Origin: Flavobacterium sp.
Lineage (GTDB): Bacteria; Bacteroidota; Bacteroidia; Flavobacteriales; Flavobacteriaceae
Direction: 5' to 3'
DNA: 46,475 nucleotides
Assembly: GCA_030153045.1 (NCBI GenBank)
Contig: JASLID010000069.1
Location: 1-46,475 of the forward strand
Shown: positions 17,391 through 25,639 of the stretch, piece after piece
How positions within the stretch are numbered: position 1 is the first letter of the stretch
Layout: every line of letters starts with the position of its first letter
Notes under the pieces: generated by a model
The model's input: the letters and a program-made list of their open reading frames with translations, nothing else
What the model was told of the DNA's origin: nothing
Databases searched by the model: none
Program-made: the position numbers and the translations under genes

Positions 17391-18215
17391 TTAAAAATGA
17401 GTTGCCTCAAATAATTTCACACACTCAACCGCTTCTTTTACATCGTGTACACGAAGAATTTTAGCGCCTTTTGTTAATGCAATTGTATTTAGAACCGAAG
17501 TCCCGTTCAACGAATTCTCAACTGTAGTCCCAAGTCTTTTGTAGATCATCGATTTACGTGACATTCCGACTAAAATAGGCAATTCGAGAATATCAAACAG
17601 TTCTAGTTTATTTAAAAGCTCAAAGTTTTGTTGCATCGTTTTGGCAAAACCAAAACCAGGGTCAACAATCAAATCATTAATTCCGAGGCTTCTGGCTTTT
17701 GCTACTTTTTCAGAAAAATAAAACAAAATTTCTTTGACTAAATCATCGTAATTGGTGAGCTGTTTCATGGTTTGTGGTGTGCCACGCATGTGCATCATAC
17801 AATAAGGCACTTGGTGTTTGGCAATAATTTCAAACATAGTCGCATCTAAACTTCCAGCAGAAACATCATTAATTATGGCCGCACCACTTTCAATGCAAGC
17901 TTCAGCCACTTTACCGTAAAAAGTATCTATCGAAAGTATGGCTTCAGGAAAATTCTTCAAAATAGCATTGACAACAGGTACAACTCTATGCAATTCATCT
18001 TCAACAGAAACTAAATCAGAACTTGGTCTGGTCGATTGCCCACCAATGTCAATAAACGTTGCCCCTTCCTGCACTATTTTTTCTACTTGAGTCAAAAAAG
18101 TGGTATCAGAATTAAATCGTCCTCCGTCATAAAACGAATCAGGGGTAACGTTCAAAATTCCCATTACTTTAGGTCTAGATAAATCAATTAGTTGTCCCTT
18201 GCAGTTAATCGTCAT
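17391..18215 (-). CDS. folP: Dihydropteroate synthase
   Basis: A 274-residue cytoplasmic folate enzyme that joins p-aminobenzoate to the pterin diphosphate; it is the target of sulfonamides. GILNVTPDSFYDGGRF (19-34), the FIDIGGQSTRP loop, LSIDTF, AAIINDVSAG, DLIVDPGFGFAKT, LVGMSRKSMI and a C-terminal RVHDV match the family. It lies divergent from the DUF1599 gene with a 110-base gap. Confidence 0.96.
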   Translation of the reverse strand: MTINCKGQLIDLSRPKVMGILNVTPDSFYDGGRFNSDTTFLTQVEKIVQEGATFIDIGGQSTRPSSDLVSVEDELHRVVPVVNAILKNFPEAILSIDTFYGKVAEACIESGAAIINDVSAGSLDATMFEIIAKHQVPYCMMHMRGTPQTMKQLTNYDDLVKEILFYFSEKVAKARSLGINDLIVDPGFGFAKTMQQNFELLNKLELFDILELPILVGMSRKSMIYKRLGTTVENSLNGTSVLNTIALTKGAKILRVHDVKEAVECVKLFEATHF

Positions 18216-18309
18216 CTTTATAGGTTTCAGTTTTTAAATTCAGCGTTCAAAAATCGTTAATCATCAATCATCAATCAAAAAAATACCTTATTTTTGAACA
18301 AATTTGATA

Positions 18310-18317
18310 CAAATATA
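18310..18317 (-). promoter_or_regulatory. Possible -7 element (TATATTTG) of folP
   Basis: TATATTTG on the minus strand; a TTG about 23 bases further upstream would fall inside the start of the divergent DUF1599 gene. It would give folP a leader near 90 bases. Confidence 0.4.
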
Positions 18318-18325
18318 ATTTAATA

Positions 18326-18868
18326 ATGAGTAATACGGCACAACAATACGATGCTATAATTTCAATTTGCCGAGATTTATATAGTAAAAAAATGAAAGAT
18401 TATGGAAGTGCATGGCGGATTTTGAGATTGCCATCATTAACCGATCAAATATTCATAAAAGCCCAACGCATTCGCAGTTTACAGGAAAACGAAGTTCGAA
18501 AAGTAGATGAAGGAGAAAGTTCTGAGTTTATTGGCATTATCAATTACTCTATTATGGCTTTAATTCAGTTGGACAAAGGAATCGCTGACCAACCGGATTT
18601 AGACGTTGAAGAAGCCGTTGCATTATATGACGAAAAAGTAAAACTCACCAAAGAATTAATGGAAAACAAAAATCATGATTATGGTGAAGCCTGGCGTGAT
18701 ATGCGTGTGAGTTCCTTAACCGACTTGATTTTGCAAAAAATTCTTCGCGTGAAACAAATTGAAGACAATAAAGGAAAAACATTAGTTTCGGAAGGAATTG
18801 ATGCCAATTATCAGGACATGATTAACTATGCCGTTTTTGCATTAATTTTGATGGATTACAAGAAATAA
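18326..18868 (+). CDS. DUF1599 protein (duplicated domain)
   Basis: A 180-residue protein made of two similar halves: KDYGSAWRILRLPSLTD (24-40) and HDYGEAWRDMRVSSLTD (117-133), each followed by a helix ending in an R-I/V-K/R pattern. This is the DUF1599 layout, a family thought to relate to nucleotide modification and common in Bacteroidota. The duplicated, conserved Asp/Trp/Arg core suggests two ligand sites or an intramolecular pseudo-dimer; the reaction is unknown. It is divergent from folP and 59 bases upstream of the DoxX-thioredoxin gene. Confidence 0.83.
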   Translation: MSNTAQQYDAIISICRDLYSKKMKDYGSAWRILRLPSLTDQIFIKAQRIRSLQENEVRKVDEGESSEFIGIINYSIMALIQLDKGIADQPDLDVEEAVALYDEKVKLTKELMENKNHDYGEAWRDMRVSSLTDLILQKILRVKQIEDNKGKTLVSEGIDANYQDMINYAVFALILMDYKK

Positions 18869-18902
18869 CAACTCATTAACAAATACTCATTTCAATCTAC
18901 TT

Positions 18903-18910
18903 TACATTTG
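18903..18910 (+). promoter_or_regulatory. -7 element (TACATTTG) upstream of the DoxX-thioredoxin gene
   Basis: TACATTTG matches TAnnTTTG, 17 bases before the ATG at 18928. It suggests that the DoxX-thioredoxin, TlpA-like and tpiA genes can be transcribed separately from DUF1599. The -33 half is weak. Confidence 0.5.
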
Positions 18911-18927
18911 TAATAAAAGCAATTCAT

Positions 18928-20034
18928 ATGGAAAAATCAAGAAGCTATTTCTCTTGGATGATTAGATTAATTATTTCAATTTTATTTATTGTTTCGGCTG
19001 TGGCCAAAATGTATCCGTCACCTTATTTTGCCATTTCAACTTTTGAAGTAAAACAATTGTATCCACTAGGTTTTTCTGAGAATATTGCGTCTTGGTTTTC
19101 GAGAATATTAATTGGTATCGAATTGGCTTTGGGAATCCTGATTCTTCAAAATAACTTTTTAAGAAAATTAATTATTCCGGCTACCATTTTACTATTGGCT
19201 GTTTTTGTAGGTCATTTGTCGTATGTTACTTTTTTAAGTGGAGGCGACACAGGTAATTGTGGTTGTTTTGGTGAATTAATCCCAATGACACCTATTGAGG
19301 CCATCATCAAAAATATCGTTGCCATAGTATTGTTAGCCATATTATTGTATTTATTACCAAAAGAAAACTATGCAAAACATAATTTTTGGATCGTTGCCAT
19401 CATTACTTTTGCGGCGATTCTTTCTATTTTTATATTGGCTCCAATTAAAAAAATCACCAATGATTTAGAAGCTGTTGAACCAACATCTATAGTAACTGAT
19501 AGTATTACAACTGAAAATTCGACTGAAATTGTAAAAGATTCGGTTGTTGCATCAGTAGTAAAAACAGATTCTGTAAAAAAAGAAAAGACAGAGAAAGTAG
19601 TCGAAAAAATTGCAACAAACGAACCTCCAAAAAGCAAATCAGGCTATGCAAAATTATTTCCAAAAATAGATACTGGTAGAAAAACACTATGTTTCTTTGT
19701 TCCTGGTTGCGACCATTGCCGTCAAGCTGCAAAAGAATTAACTGAGTTAAAACGAAAAAACGCTAATTTCCCTGAAATACTAATCATTTTCATGAATGAA
19801 GAAGCAGATTTGATTCCGGCCTTTTTCAAAGAAACTGGAGCTGAATATCCTTATAAAATCATCGAAATTATTCCGTTTTGGAATTTGTTAGGCTCTGGAA
19901 AAGACACACCAGGCGTGAAATATTTATGGAACGGAAACGCTTTCAAATACTATACTGGAATTGGTGCCGAAAAATTTGATCCTATCGATTATCAGGAATT
20001 AATTAACAAACCATACGCTGAATTAAAGAAATAA
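18928..20034 (+). CDS. MauE/DoxX-like membrane protein fused to a thioredoxin domain
   Basis: A 368-residue fusion. The N-terminal ~175 residues have five TM segments and the paired cysteines of GNCGCFG (Cys111, Cys113), the hallmark of the MauE/DoxX redox family. A low-complexity Ser/Thr/Lys/Glu-rich linker (about 180-235) leads to a thioredoxin-like domain with CDHC (261-264). It probably moves electrons across the inner membrane to periplasmic disulfides. The next gene is a TlpA-like lipoprotein with its own CxxC, a natural partner. Which side the C-terminal domain faces is inferred. Confidence 0.82.
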   Translation: MEKSRSYFSWMIRLIISILFIVSAVAKMYPSPYFAISTFEVKQLYPLGFSENIASWFSRILIGIELALGILILQNNFLRKLIIPATILLLAVFVGHLSYVTFLSGGDTGNCGCFGELIPMTPIEAIIKNIVAIVLLAILLYLLPKENYAKHNFWIVAIITFAAILSIFILAPIKKITNDLEAVEPTSIVTDSITTENSTEIVKDSVVASVVKTDSVKKEKTEKVVEKIATNEPPKSKSGYAKLFPKIDTGRKTLCFFVPGCDHCRQAAKELTELKRKNANFPEILIIFMNEEADLIPAFFKETGAEYPYKIIEIIPFWNLLGSGKDTPGVKYLWNGNAFKYYTGIGAEKFDPIDYQELINKPYAELKK

Positions 20035-20037
20035 ATC

Positions 20038-20115
20038 ATGAAAAGACAAATGGATTTATTTTTTTCAAATTTCATAAAATTACTAATCTTTTTTTTTGAA
20101 TTCATTAAATCATAA
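20038..20115 (+). CDS. Possible 25-residue hydrophobic leader/small ORF
   Basis: ATG at 20038 opens a frame of 25 codons (starts MKRQMDLFF, ends EFIKS) that begins 3 bases after the upstream stop and ends 3 bases before the TlpA-like ATG, filling the gap exactly. The product would be a single hydrophobic helix. The DNA is very A/T-rich, so chance is a real alternative. Confidence 0.25.
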   Translation: MKRQMDLFFSNFIKLLIFFFEFIKS

Positions 20116-20118
20116 CTT

Positions 20119-20628
20119 ATGAAAAAACTACTTTGCTTGTTATCTATAATTGCACTAACCTTTGGCTGTGCAAATGCACCAGTCCCTGAATTTTCGAAAG
20201 AAGCCTTAACTTATAAATTGACAACTCTTAAAGGTGATCAAATAAAGTTTAAAGACATTATCAAAAAACACAAAGGCAAAACTTTAGTTATTGAAGTTTG
20301 GGCTTCATGGTGTAGTGATTGTGTAAAAAACATGTCTAATGTTAAAGAATTACAAGCTTCTTACCCTAATGCCGATTTTGTTTTCTTATCCTGCGATAAA
20401 ACTCCTGAAGCTTGGGCAAAAGGAATTGAAAGATATGAAATAAAAGGAGACCATTATTTAATTCCAGACGGAATGAAAGGGGATTTTGGAAAAGCAATCG
20501 ATTTGAATTGGATTCCAAGATATATTATACTGGACAAGACCGGTAAAATTTCTTTATTTAAAGCGATTGAAACGGATCATGAACAAGTAAAAACGTTACT
20601 AACAAACCTAAAAACTAATGAGAACTAA
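20119..20628 (+). CDS. TlpA-like thioredoxin-fold lipoprotein
   Basis: A 169-residue lipoprotein (lipobox LTFGC, Cys17) with a thioredoxin fold: VIEVWASWCSDC carries the redox pair Cys65/Cys68, and the cis-Pro loop is WIPRYIILDKTG. It resembles TlpA/ResA-type disulfide reductases anchored in the periplasm. The preceding MauE/DoxX-thioredoxin fusion is a plausible electron donor. The 3' end overlaps tpiA by 11 bases. Confidence 0.85.
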   Translation: MKKLLCLLSIIALTFGCANAPVPEFSKEALTYKLTTLKGDQIKFKDIIKKHKGKTLVIEVWASWCSDCVKNMSNVKELQASYPNADFVFLSCDKTPEAWAKGIERYEIKGDHYLIPDGMKGDFGKAIDLNWIPRYIILDKTGKISLFKAIETDHEQVKTLLTNLKTNEN

Positions 20629-21370
20629 AATAGTTGCAGGAAACTGGAAAATGAATAAAAATGCTGAGGAAACTGAAGATTTAATCAATGAATTAATCCA
20701 GAAGTTACCTACTGACAGTAAAGCGCAAATCATCATCGCACCAACATTTGTTAATTTAGCATCTGCTGTTGATCATACCGAATTTACTAATATTCAAGTG
20801 GCTGCCCAAAACATGCATCAAGCAGAAGGTGGTGCTTTTACTGGTGAAATTTCGGCAGATATGTTGAAAAGCATTGGTGTAGATATTGTTATTATTGGTC
20901 ATTCAGAACGTCGCGCTTACTTTCATGAAACCGATGCATTATTGGCAAATAAAGTGGAAACAGCCTTAAAACACGATATGAAAGTTATTTTCTGTTTTGG
21001 GGAAGAACTAAAAGACAGAACTACAAACAGCCACTTTAATATTGTAGAAGGACAATTGCGCGATGGGTTGTTTAATTTACCTGAAAGTGCTTGGGAAAAT
21101 ATAATCTTAGCATACGAACCTGTTTGGGCTATAGGAACAGGCGAAACTGCCACTCCGGAACAAGCACAGGAAATGCATGAATTTATCCGCGAAACGATTC
21201 GCAAACAATACGGAAGTGATATTGCAGAAGATGTTTCTATCTTGTATGGTGGAAGTGTAAAACCAGACAATGCCAAAGAAATTTTCTCGAAACCAGATGT
21301 TGATGGTGGATTAATTGGAGGAGCCTCACTAAAAGCTGATGATTTTCTAGCCATTGCAAATGGCATTTAA
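20618..21370 (+). CDS. tpiA: Triosephosphate isomerase
   Basis: A 250-residue glycolytic enzyme interconverting dihydroxyacetone phosphate and glyceraldehyde 3-phosphate. GNWKMN (Lys11), VIIGHSERR (His95) and the catalytic base Glu167 in AYEPVWAIGTG are present, plus LYGGSVKPDN and DGGLIGGASL near the C-terminus. It starts inside the end of the TlpA-like gene. Confidence 0.97.
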   Translation: MRTKIVAGNWKMNKNAEETEDLINELIQKLPTDSKAQIIIAPTFVNLASAVDHTEFTNIQVAAQNMHQAEGGAFTGEISADMLKSIGVDIVIIGHSERRAYFHETDALLANKVETALKHDMKVIFCFGEELKDRTTNSHFNIVEGQLRDGLFNLPESAWENIILAYEPVWAIGTGETATPEQAQEMHEFIRETIRKQYGSDIAEDVSILYGGSVKPDNAKEIFSKPDVDGGLIGGASLKADDFLAIANGI

Positions 21371-21413
21371 TCACGTGCTTTAAAAAATTAAACTAATACG
21401 AAACAATTAAAAT

Positions 21414-22421
21414 ATGTTTGGATTTAAACACATCAAATTTGATGCAATGACTTATGTTTTACATTTTAAAAATGGAAATATAAAACGTGAAGGTCGTGGG
21501 TTATCATTTTTCTATTTTTCACCAAATAGCTCTATTGTTGCTATCCCGATGGGAAGTAACGATTTACCTTTTATTTTTAGTGAATCAACAAATGATTATC
21601 AAACCGTAACCATTCAAGGTCAAATCAGTTATAAAATTACAAATCCAAAAACTTTATCTGATGTTTTAGATTTTACTGTTCAAGACAACGGACAGTATAA
21701 AAAAAATGACATTGAGAAGTTAAACCAAAGATTAATTAATGAAGCTCAAACGGCAACTTCTTCTTTCATTCATGGAATAAAACTGAAAGATGCAATCCGT
21801 TCTGCCAAAACTATTGAAGAAAGTATTATTGAAGGTTTGAAAAACTCTTCGGCAATAAATATGCTCGGTATAGAAATTTTGGGCGCCAATATTTTAGCTA
21901 TTTCTGCAACACCTGAAATGTCAAGAGCTTTGGAAACGGAAACTAGAGAAAAATTACAACAGGAAGCCGATCAAGCCATATACGAAAGAAGAAATTTCGC
22001 TGTAGAACAGGAAAGAAAAATTAAAGAAACAGAACTTAATACTGAAATTGCAATTGAAGAAAAGCAAAAGCAAATTACAGAGAAGAAAATGGAATCTGAA
22101 GTCATTAAAGCTGAAAATGACCGAAAGTTAAGAGAAATGAAACTTGAAGCTGATATTTCAGTTGAAAATCAAAGGAAATTATTGATTGAAGAAAAAACAG
22201 AAAACGATAAAATTGAAGCGGAAACTCAAGGATATGTTCTAGAGGCAACTTTAAAACCGTATAAAAACATTGATTGGAAAATTTTAACAGCTTTAAACAA
22301 TAATACTGATCCTAAATTCAATATTTCTCTTGCTTTTAGAGAATTAGCTGAAAATGCTGATAAAATTGGAAACTTAAATATCAGTCCGGATTTATTAGAT
22401 TCTTTATTAAACGAGAAATAA
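21414..22421 (+). CDS. SPFH/band 7 domain protein, apparently soluble
   Basis: A 335-residue protein with an SPFH (stomatin/prohibitin/flotillin) domain in residues ~5-175, followed by a long charged coiled coil (about 185-275) rich in Glu/Lys and a short globular tail. Unlike most stomatins and flotillins it has no N-terminal TM segment, so it may sit in the cytosol or attach peripherally. It is 43 bases after tpiA and 7 bases before an NAD-kinase-like gene, with which it very likely works. Oligomerisation through the coiled coil is inferred from the family. Confidence 0.82.
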   Translation: MFGFKHIKFDAMTYVLHFKNGNIKREGRGLSFFYFSPNSSIVAIPMGSNDLPFIFSESTNDYQTVTIQGQISYKITNPKTLSDVLDFTVQDNGQYKKNDIEKLNQRLINEAQTATSSFIHGIKLKDAIRSAKTIEESIIEGLKNSSAINMLGIEILGANILAISATPEMSRALETETREKLQQEADQAIYERRNFAVEQERKIKETELNTEIAIEEKQKQITEKKMESEVIKAENDRKLREMKLEADISVENQRKLLIEEKTENDKIEAETQGYVLEATLKPYKNIDWKILTALNNNTDPKFNISLAFRELAENADKIGNLNISPDLLDSLLNEK

Positions 22422-22428
22422 TTAAAGA

Positions 22429-23349
22429 ATGAGTGTTGAATATGCAATAATTGTAAAGAACAAAACTCGACTTGAATTATTAATTGAACGGTTTAATACA
22501 AAAGCACAAGCAAAATTTTACATTGAACGTCTTGGCGGAAATTTTGATGATTACGAAATTGAGCATGAAATTTTCCAAAATTCGTTACAATCATTACAAA
22601 TTCAACTTTCAAAAGTCATTAAGAATAAAATTGTTGAACGAAATTTTGTTTCATCTTTTATTTTTTCTGAAAATCAGCTAATTATAGTAATTGGTCAAGA
22701 CGGACTTGTGGCAAATACAGCAAAATACTCGAAGAATATTCCAATCATTGCGGTAAATCCAGACAAAGAAAGATACGACGGCGTTTTATTGCCTTTTGAT
22801 GTTTCGAACTTTATTGATGGGGTTGAAAACGTAATTACCAACAAGTTTAATTCGAAAACGATGCGATTTGCTGAAGCAAAATTAAACGATGGTCAACGTC
22901 TTTTAGCCTTTAACGATTTGTTCATTGGCGCCTCATCTCATATTTCTGCCAAATATAAAATAACCTACAATAACGATGTTGAAGAGCATTCTTCCAGTGG
23001 TTTGATAGTTTCAACACCCGCTGGCTCAACTGGCTGGTTGAGTTCTATCTTTAATATGTCGTATGGTATAGCCAACATGTTCGAAAAAAATTTAAAGACC
23101 AAAAGACCAAAACTAAAAGACAACGAATTACTATTTGCTGTAAGAGAACCTTTTCAAAGTGTAAGGACTCAAATTGGAATAACTGCCGGAATTATAAAAT
23201 CACAAAACGCTTTAACGATAGAATCATTAATGCCTACAAGTGGTGTTATTTTTAGTGATGGTGTCGAATCTGATTTCCTTAAATTTAATAGTGGATCCAT
23301 TGCAACTATAGGAATAGCAAAAGAAACTGCCAAATTAGTTGTAGGTTAA
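22429..23349 (+). CDS. NAD-kinase-like (ATP-NAD kinase fold) protein
   Basis: A 306-residue protein with the NAD kinase fold. The usual nucleotide-binding GGDGT is GQDGL here (89-92), an NDLFIG segment follows (162-167), and the diagnostic STPAGSTGW lies at 195-203. It has an N-terminal helical extension of about 60 residues. The altered GGDG motif and the linkage to an SPFH gene make it unlikely to be the housekeeping NAD kinase; a specialised kinase or NAD(P)-binding role is inferred. It ends 77 bases before the convergent TonB-receptor gene. Confidence 0.8.
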   Translation: MSVEYAIIVKNKTRLELLIERFNTKAQAKFYIERLGGNFDDYEIEHEIFQNSLQSLQIQLSKVIKNKIVERNFVSSFIFSENQLIIVIGQDGLVANTAKYSKNIPIIAVNPDKERYDGVLLPFDVSNFIDGVENVITNKFNSKTMRFAEAKLNDGQRLLAFNDLFIGASSHISAKYKITYNNDVEEHSSSGLIVSTPAGSTGWLSSIFNMSYGIANMFEKNLKTKRPKLKDNELLFAVREPFQSVRTQIGITAGIIKSQNALTIESLMPTSGVIFSDGVESDFLKFNSGSIATIGIAKETAKLVVG

Positions 23350-23357
23350 AAATAGAA

Positions 23358-23388
23358 AGTGGTTGTCTAAATAACTCAAACAACCACT
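23358..23388 (-). terminator. Hairpin at the end of the TonB-receptor cluster
   Basis: AGTGGTTGT (23358-23366) pairs with ACAACCACT (23380-23388) over a 13-base loop. On the minus strand it is followed by TTTCTATTTTT, a fair T-tract; on the plus strand there is no T-run, so it mainly serves the minus-strand cluster. Confidence 0.62.
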
Positions 23389-23425
23389 CTCAAAAAAACA
23401 ATCAAAACAAACAAACTTCACTTAA

Positions 23426-25639
23426 CTAAAAAGTATACGTTATTTTTCCTTTTATAAAAAAAGGAGTTCCTGGGGTAAAATGAATTTCTTCAACACTTTC
23501 TGTTTCATTTTGCAACCTTGATTCGGTAGCGAACTGTGTTTCATTCCATTTGGTGTTGAAAATATTCTCTGCGGAAATTCCAAAAACGAAATTTTCGTAC
23601 TTATAATTCATATTTATATCTGAAACCATATACCCTTTGGCAACAATTGAATTATCTTCATTTGCAGGACGCGTTTTCAAATATCGATAATGAAATCCTC
23701 CGGAAAACCCTTTGTAATCAGTAACACTAAAACCTCCTGTGACTGTAAAATCTGGTGCTAAAGGAATATAATCTTGACCTTTAGGTTCATCCGTGCTTCT
23801 TGCGTAAGTATAATTGGCATCGGCATCAAAAAACAAGTAATCAGTCATCTGATAACGCAACCCCAAATCGATTCCCATGCGTTTTGATCTTCCGCTAGGC
23901 TCAACCACTCCTGCATCGCCCACATACACAAACTCTTGTTCTAAATCCAAATACCAAAGTGTTGAATTAACCACCAATCTAGGAAATGGTTTAAAAATGG
24001 TTCCTAAATCTGACCCAAAAGCTGTAGGTAGTATTTTCTTTCCCGTTTGCTCCACCACTACTCTAGTATCGTTAGAATGGAAACCCAAACCTGATTTTAA
24101 ATAGAACTGCAAGTCATTATTTTGTGAAAAGATGAAATTCAATTTTGGAGAGAATTTCACTTTATCTTCCGACTGTGTTTTATAGTTTACAGCTAATTTG
24201 TCCTGATAATTGAACTTAAAGTAATCCATTCGGATTGCTGGATTTATTTTAAGTTTTCCAAAATCGAACTCAGCATTTAAGTAGGAGAAAACATTTGTTT
24301 GATCAATGTCCCCTAATTTTATGTTTTCTAAAGTTTCACTCCGATTTAAGGTATGCGACAACTCTGTATTTTTTGTTTCATCAGCACGAAAACCAAAACC
24401 TACTTGCAACAAAGCATCGGTAGTTGCAATTTTCAATCTTTTATTGAGCTCAGCATTCAAACCATAAATATCTCTGTTTTCCTTCTGTTTAATTTGGTCT
24501 CCATTAATGGGATCTTCCAAGAAAAAAGTAAAATTAGAATACAATTCAAATTGGTAATTGGAATAAAAAGCATTGGTTTTTAAAAAGGTATTATCGCTAA
24601 TGTTTTTAGTCAAAACCAAATTAAAATTGGTTCTAGAAGTATTTCCTCCTTCGGTATCATCTACGGCACCAAATCTTGATATGGTTCCGTTATCAACCAA
24701 CCGTTGTGGAATTTGCCCAGAGGCATCCCATTTGCTTGAAAAACGAGAAGCCATAACCGAAAACTTGCTATTTTCAGATAAATTATTGGTGTATTTCCCA
24801 AATAAATTCACTCTTTTAAAATTTTGAGGGGAATCGAAAGGCCCGTCAGTCAGCACATATTCGGTTGCTAAATAGGCACTTTGTTTTTTCTGATTTTCCA
24901 AAAGGTTAAAAATACCAACTGTTCTCAGCGTATTGAATTGTCCAGCTTCAAGAGTCAAACTATTACCCATAATTTTTTCTTTCGTTTGAAATGAAACATA
25001 TCCGGCGGTGGCAAAATCACCTTTGTTGGCATAATACGTTCCTTTTCCAAAATCAATTTTCTCGATGGTTTCTGGAATTACAAAATGCAAATCCGCATAA
25101 CCTTGACCGTGTGCGTGAGAAACCATATTTACTGGCATTCCGTCAACAGACAATGCAATATCAGTTCCATGATCGATATCGAAACCTCTCAAAAATATTT
25201 GCTCTGCTTTGCCTCCACCAGCATGCTGACCTATGAATAATCCAGGTACTTTCCTTAAAATCTCCTGTGAAGAATTTACGGGTTTGGTTTGCAAATCTAT
25301 TTTTGAAATTACATTCATAGCAGACAATTTCGAATGGATAACAACTTCTTCTAACTTATAAATATCTTCTTCCAGAATAATTTCAATATTACTTTCGGTC
25401 ACATTGAAATTGCTTTTTTTATATCCTAAAGCTGAAACATCCAGAATATCACCAACAGCTGTTTTGTCAATTCCAAAACTCCCAAATTCATCAGTGTGTG
25501 CATGGCTTTTAGAATTTACATTGATGATATAAGCAGACTCAATCGGATTACCATTGACATCATGTATTGACCCTTTTTTTACTTGAGAATACCCTGTAAA
25601 CATCAAGAATAGGAAAAGAATTTCAATATAGATCTTCAT
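23426..25639 (-). CDS. TonB-dependent outer-membrane receptor
   Basis: A 737-residue receptor. A signal peptide (about 1-18), a carboxypeptidase-like regulatory domain (about 20-90), a plug (about 105-215) and a beta barrel ending in the aromatic FFIKGKITYTF are visible. There is no SusD partner, so it is not a classic Sus pair. The plug is rich in histidine: His139, His157, His175, His177 and His185 lie within GQHAGGG...DIDHG...MVSHAHGQGYADLHF. That pattern suggests metal or metal-complex binding, but the ligand is unknown. The ATG overlaps the TPR gene stop by one base. It is the last gene of the ECF-linked cluster. Confidence 0.88.
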   Translation of the reverse strand: MKIYIEILFLFLMFTGYSQVKKGSIHDVNGNPIESAYIINVNSKSHAHTDEFGSFGIDKTAVGDILDVSALGYKKSNFNVTESNIEIILEEDIYKLEEVVIHSKLSAMNVISKIDLQTKPVNSSQEILRKVPGLFIGQHAGGGKAEQIFLRGFDIDHGTDIALSVDGMPVNMVSHAHGQGYADLHFVIPETIEKIDFGKGTYYANKGDFATAGYVSFQTKEKIMGNSLTLEAGQFNTLRTVGIFNLLENQKKQSAYLATEYVLTDGPFDSPQNFKRVNLFGKYTNNLSENSKFSVMASRFSSKWDASGQIPQRLVDNGTISRFGAVDDTEGGNTSRTNFNLVLTKNISDNTFLKTNAFYSNYQFELYSNFTFFLEDPINGDQIKQKENRDIYGLNAELNKRLKIATTDALLQVGFGFRADETKNTELSHTLNRSETLENIKLGDIDQTNVFSYLNAEFDFGKLKINPAIRMDYFKFNYQDKLAVNYKTQSEDKVKFSPKLNFIFSQNNDLQFYLKSGLGFHSNDTRVVVEQTGKKILPTAFGSDLGTIFKPFPRLVVNSTLWYLDLEQEFVYVGDAGVVEPSGRSKRMGIDLGLRYQMTDYLFFDADANYTYARSTDEPKGQDYIPLAPDFTVTGGFSVTDYKGFSGGFHYRYLKTRPANEDNSIVAKGYMVSDINMNYKYENFVFGISAENIFNTKWNETQFATESRLQNETESVEEIHFTPGTPFFIKGKITYTF

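Noticed and set aside
18259..18279. Short tandem AATCATC repeat in the folP-DUF1599 gap
   Set aside because: Only about two and a half units in A/T-rich DNA; no evidence of function and too short to call a repeat element.
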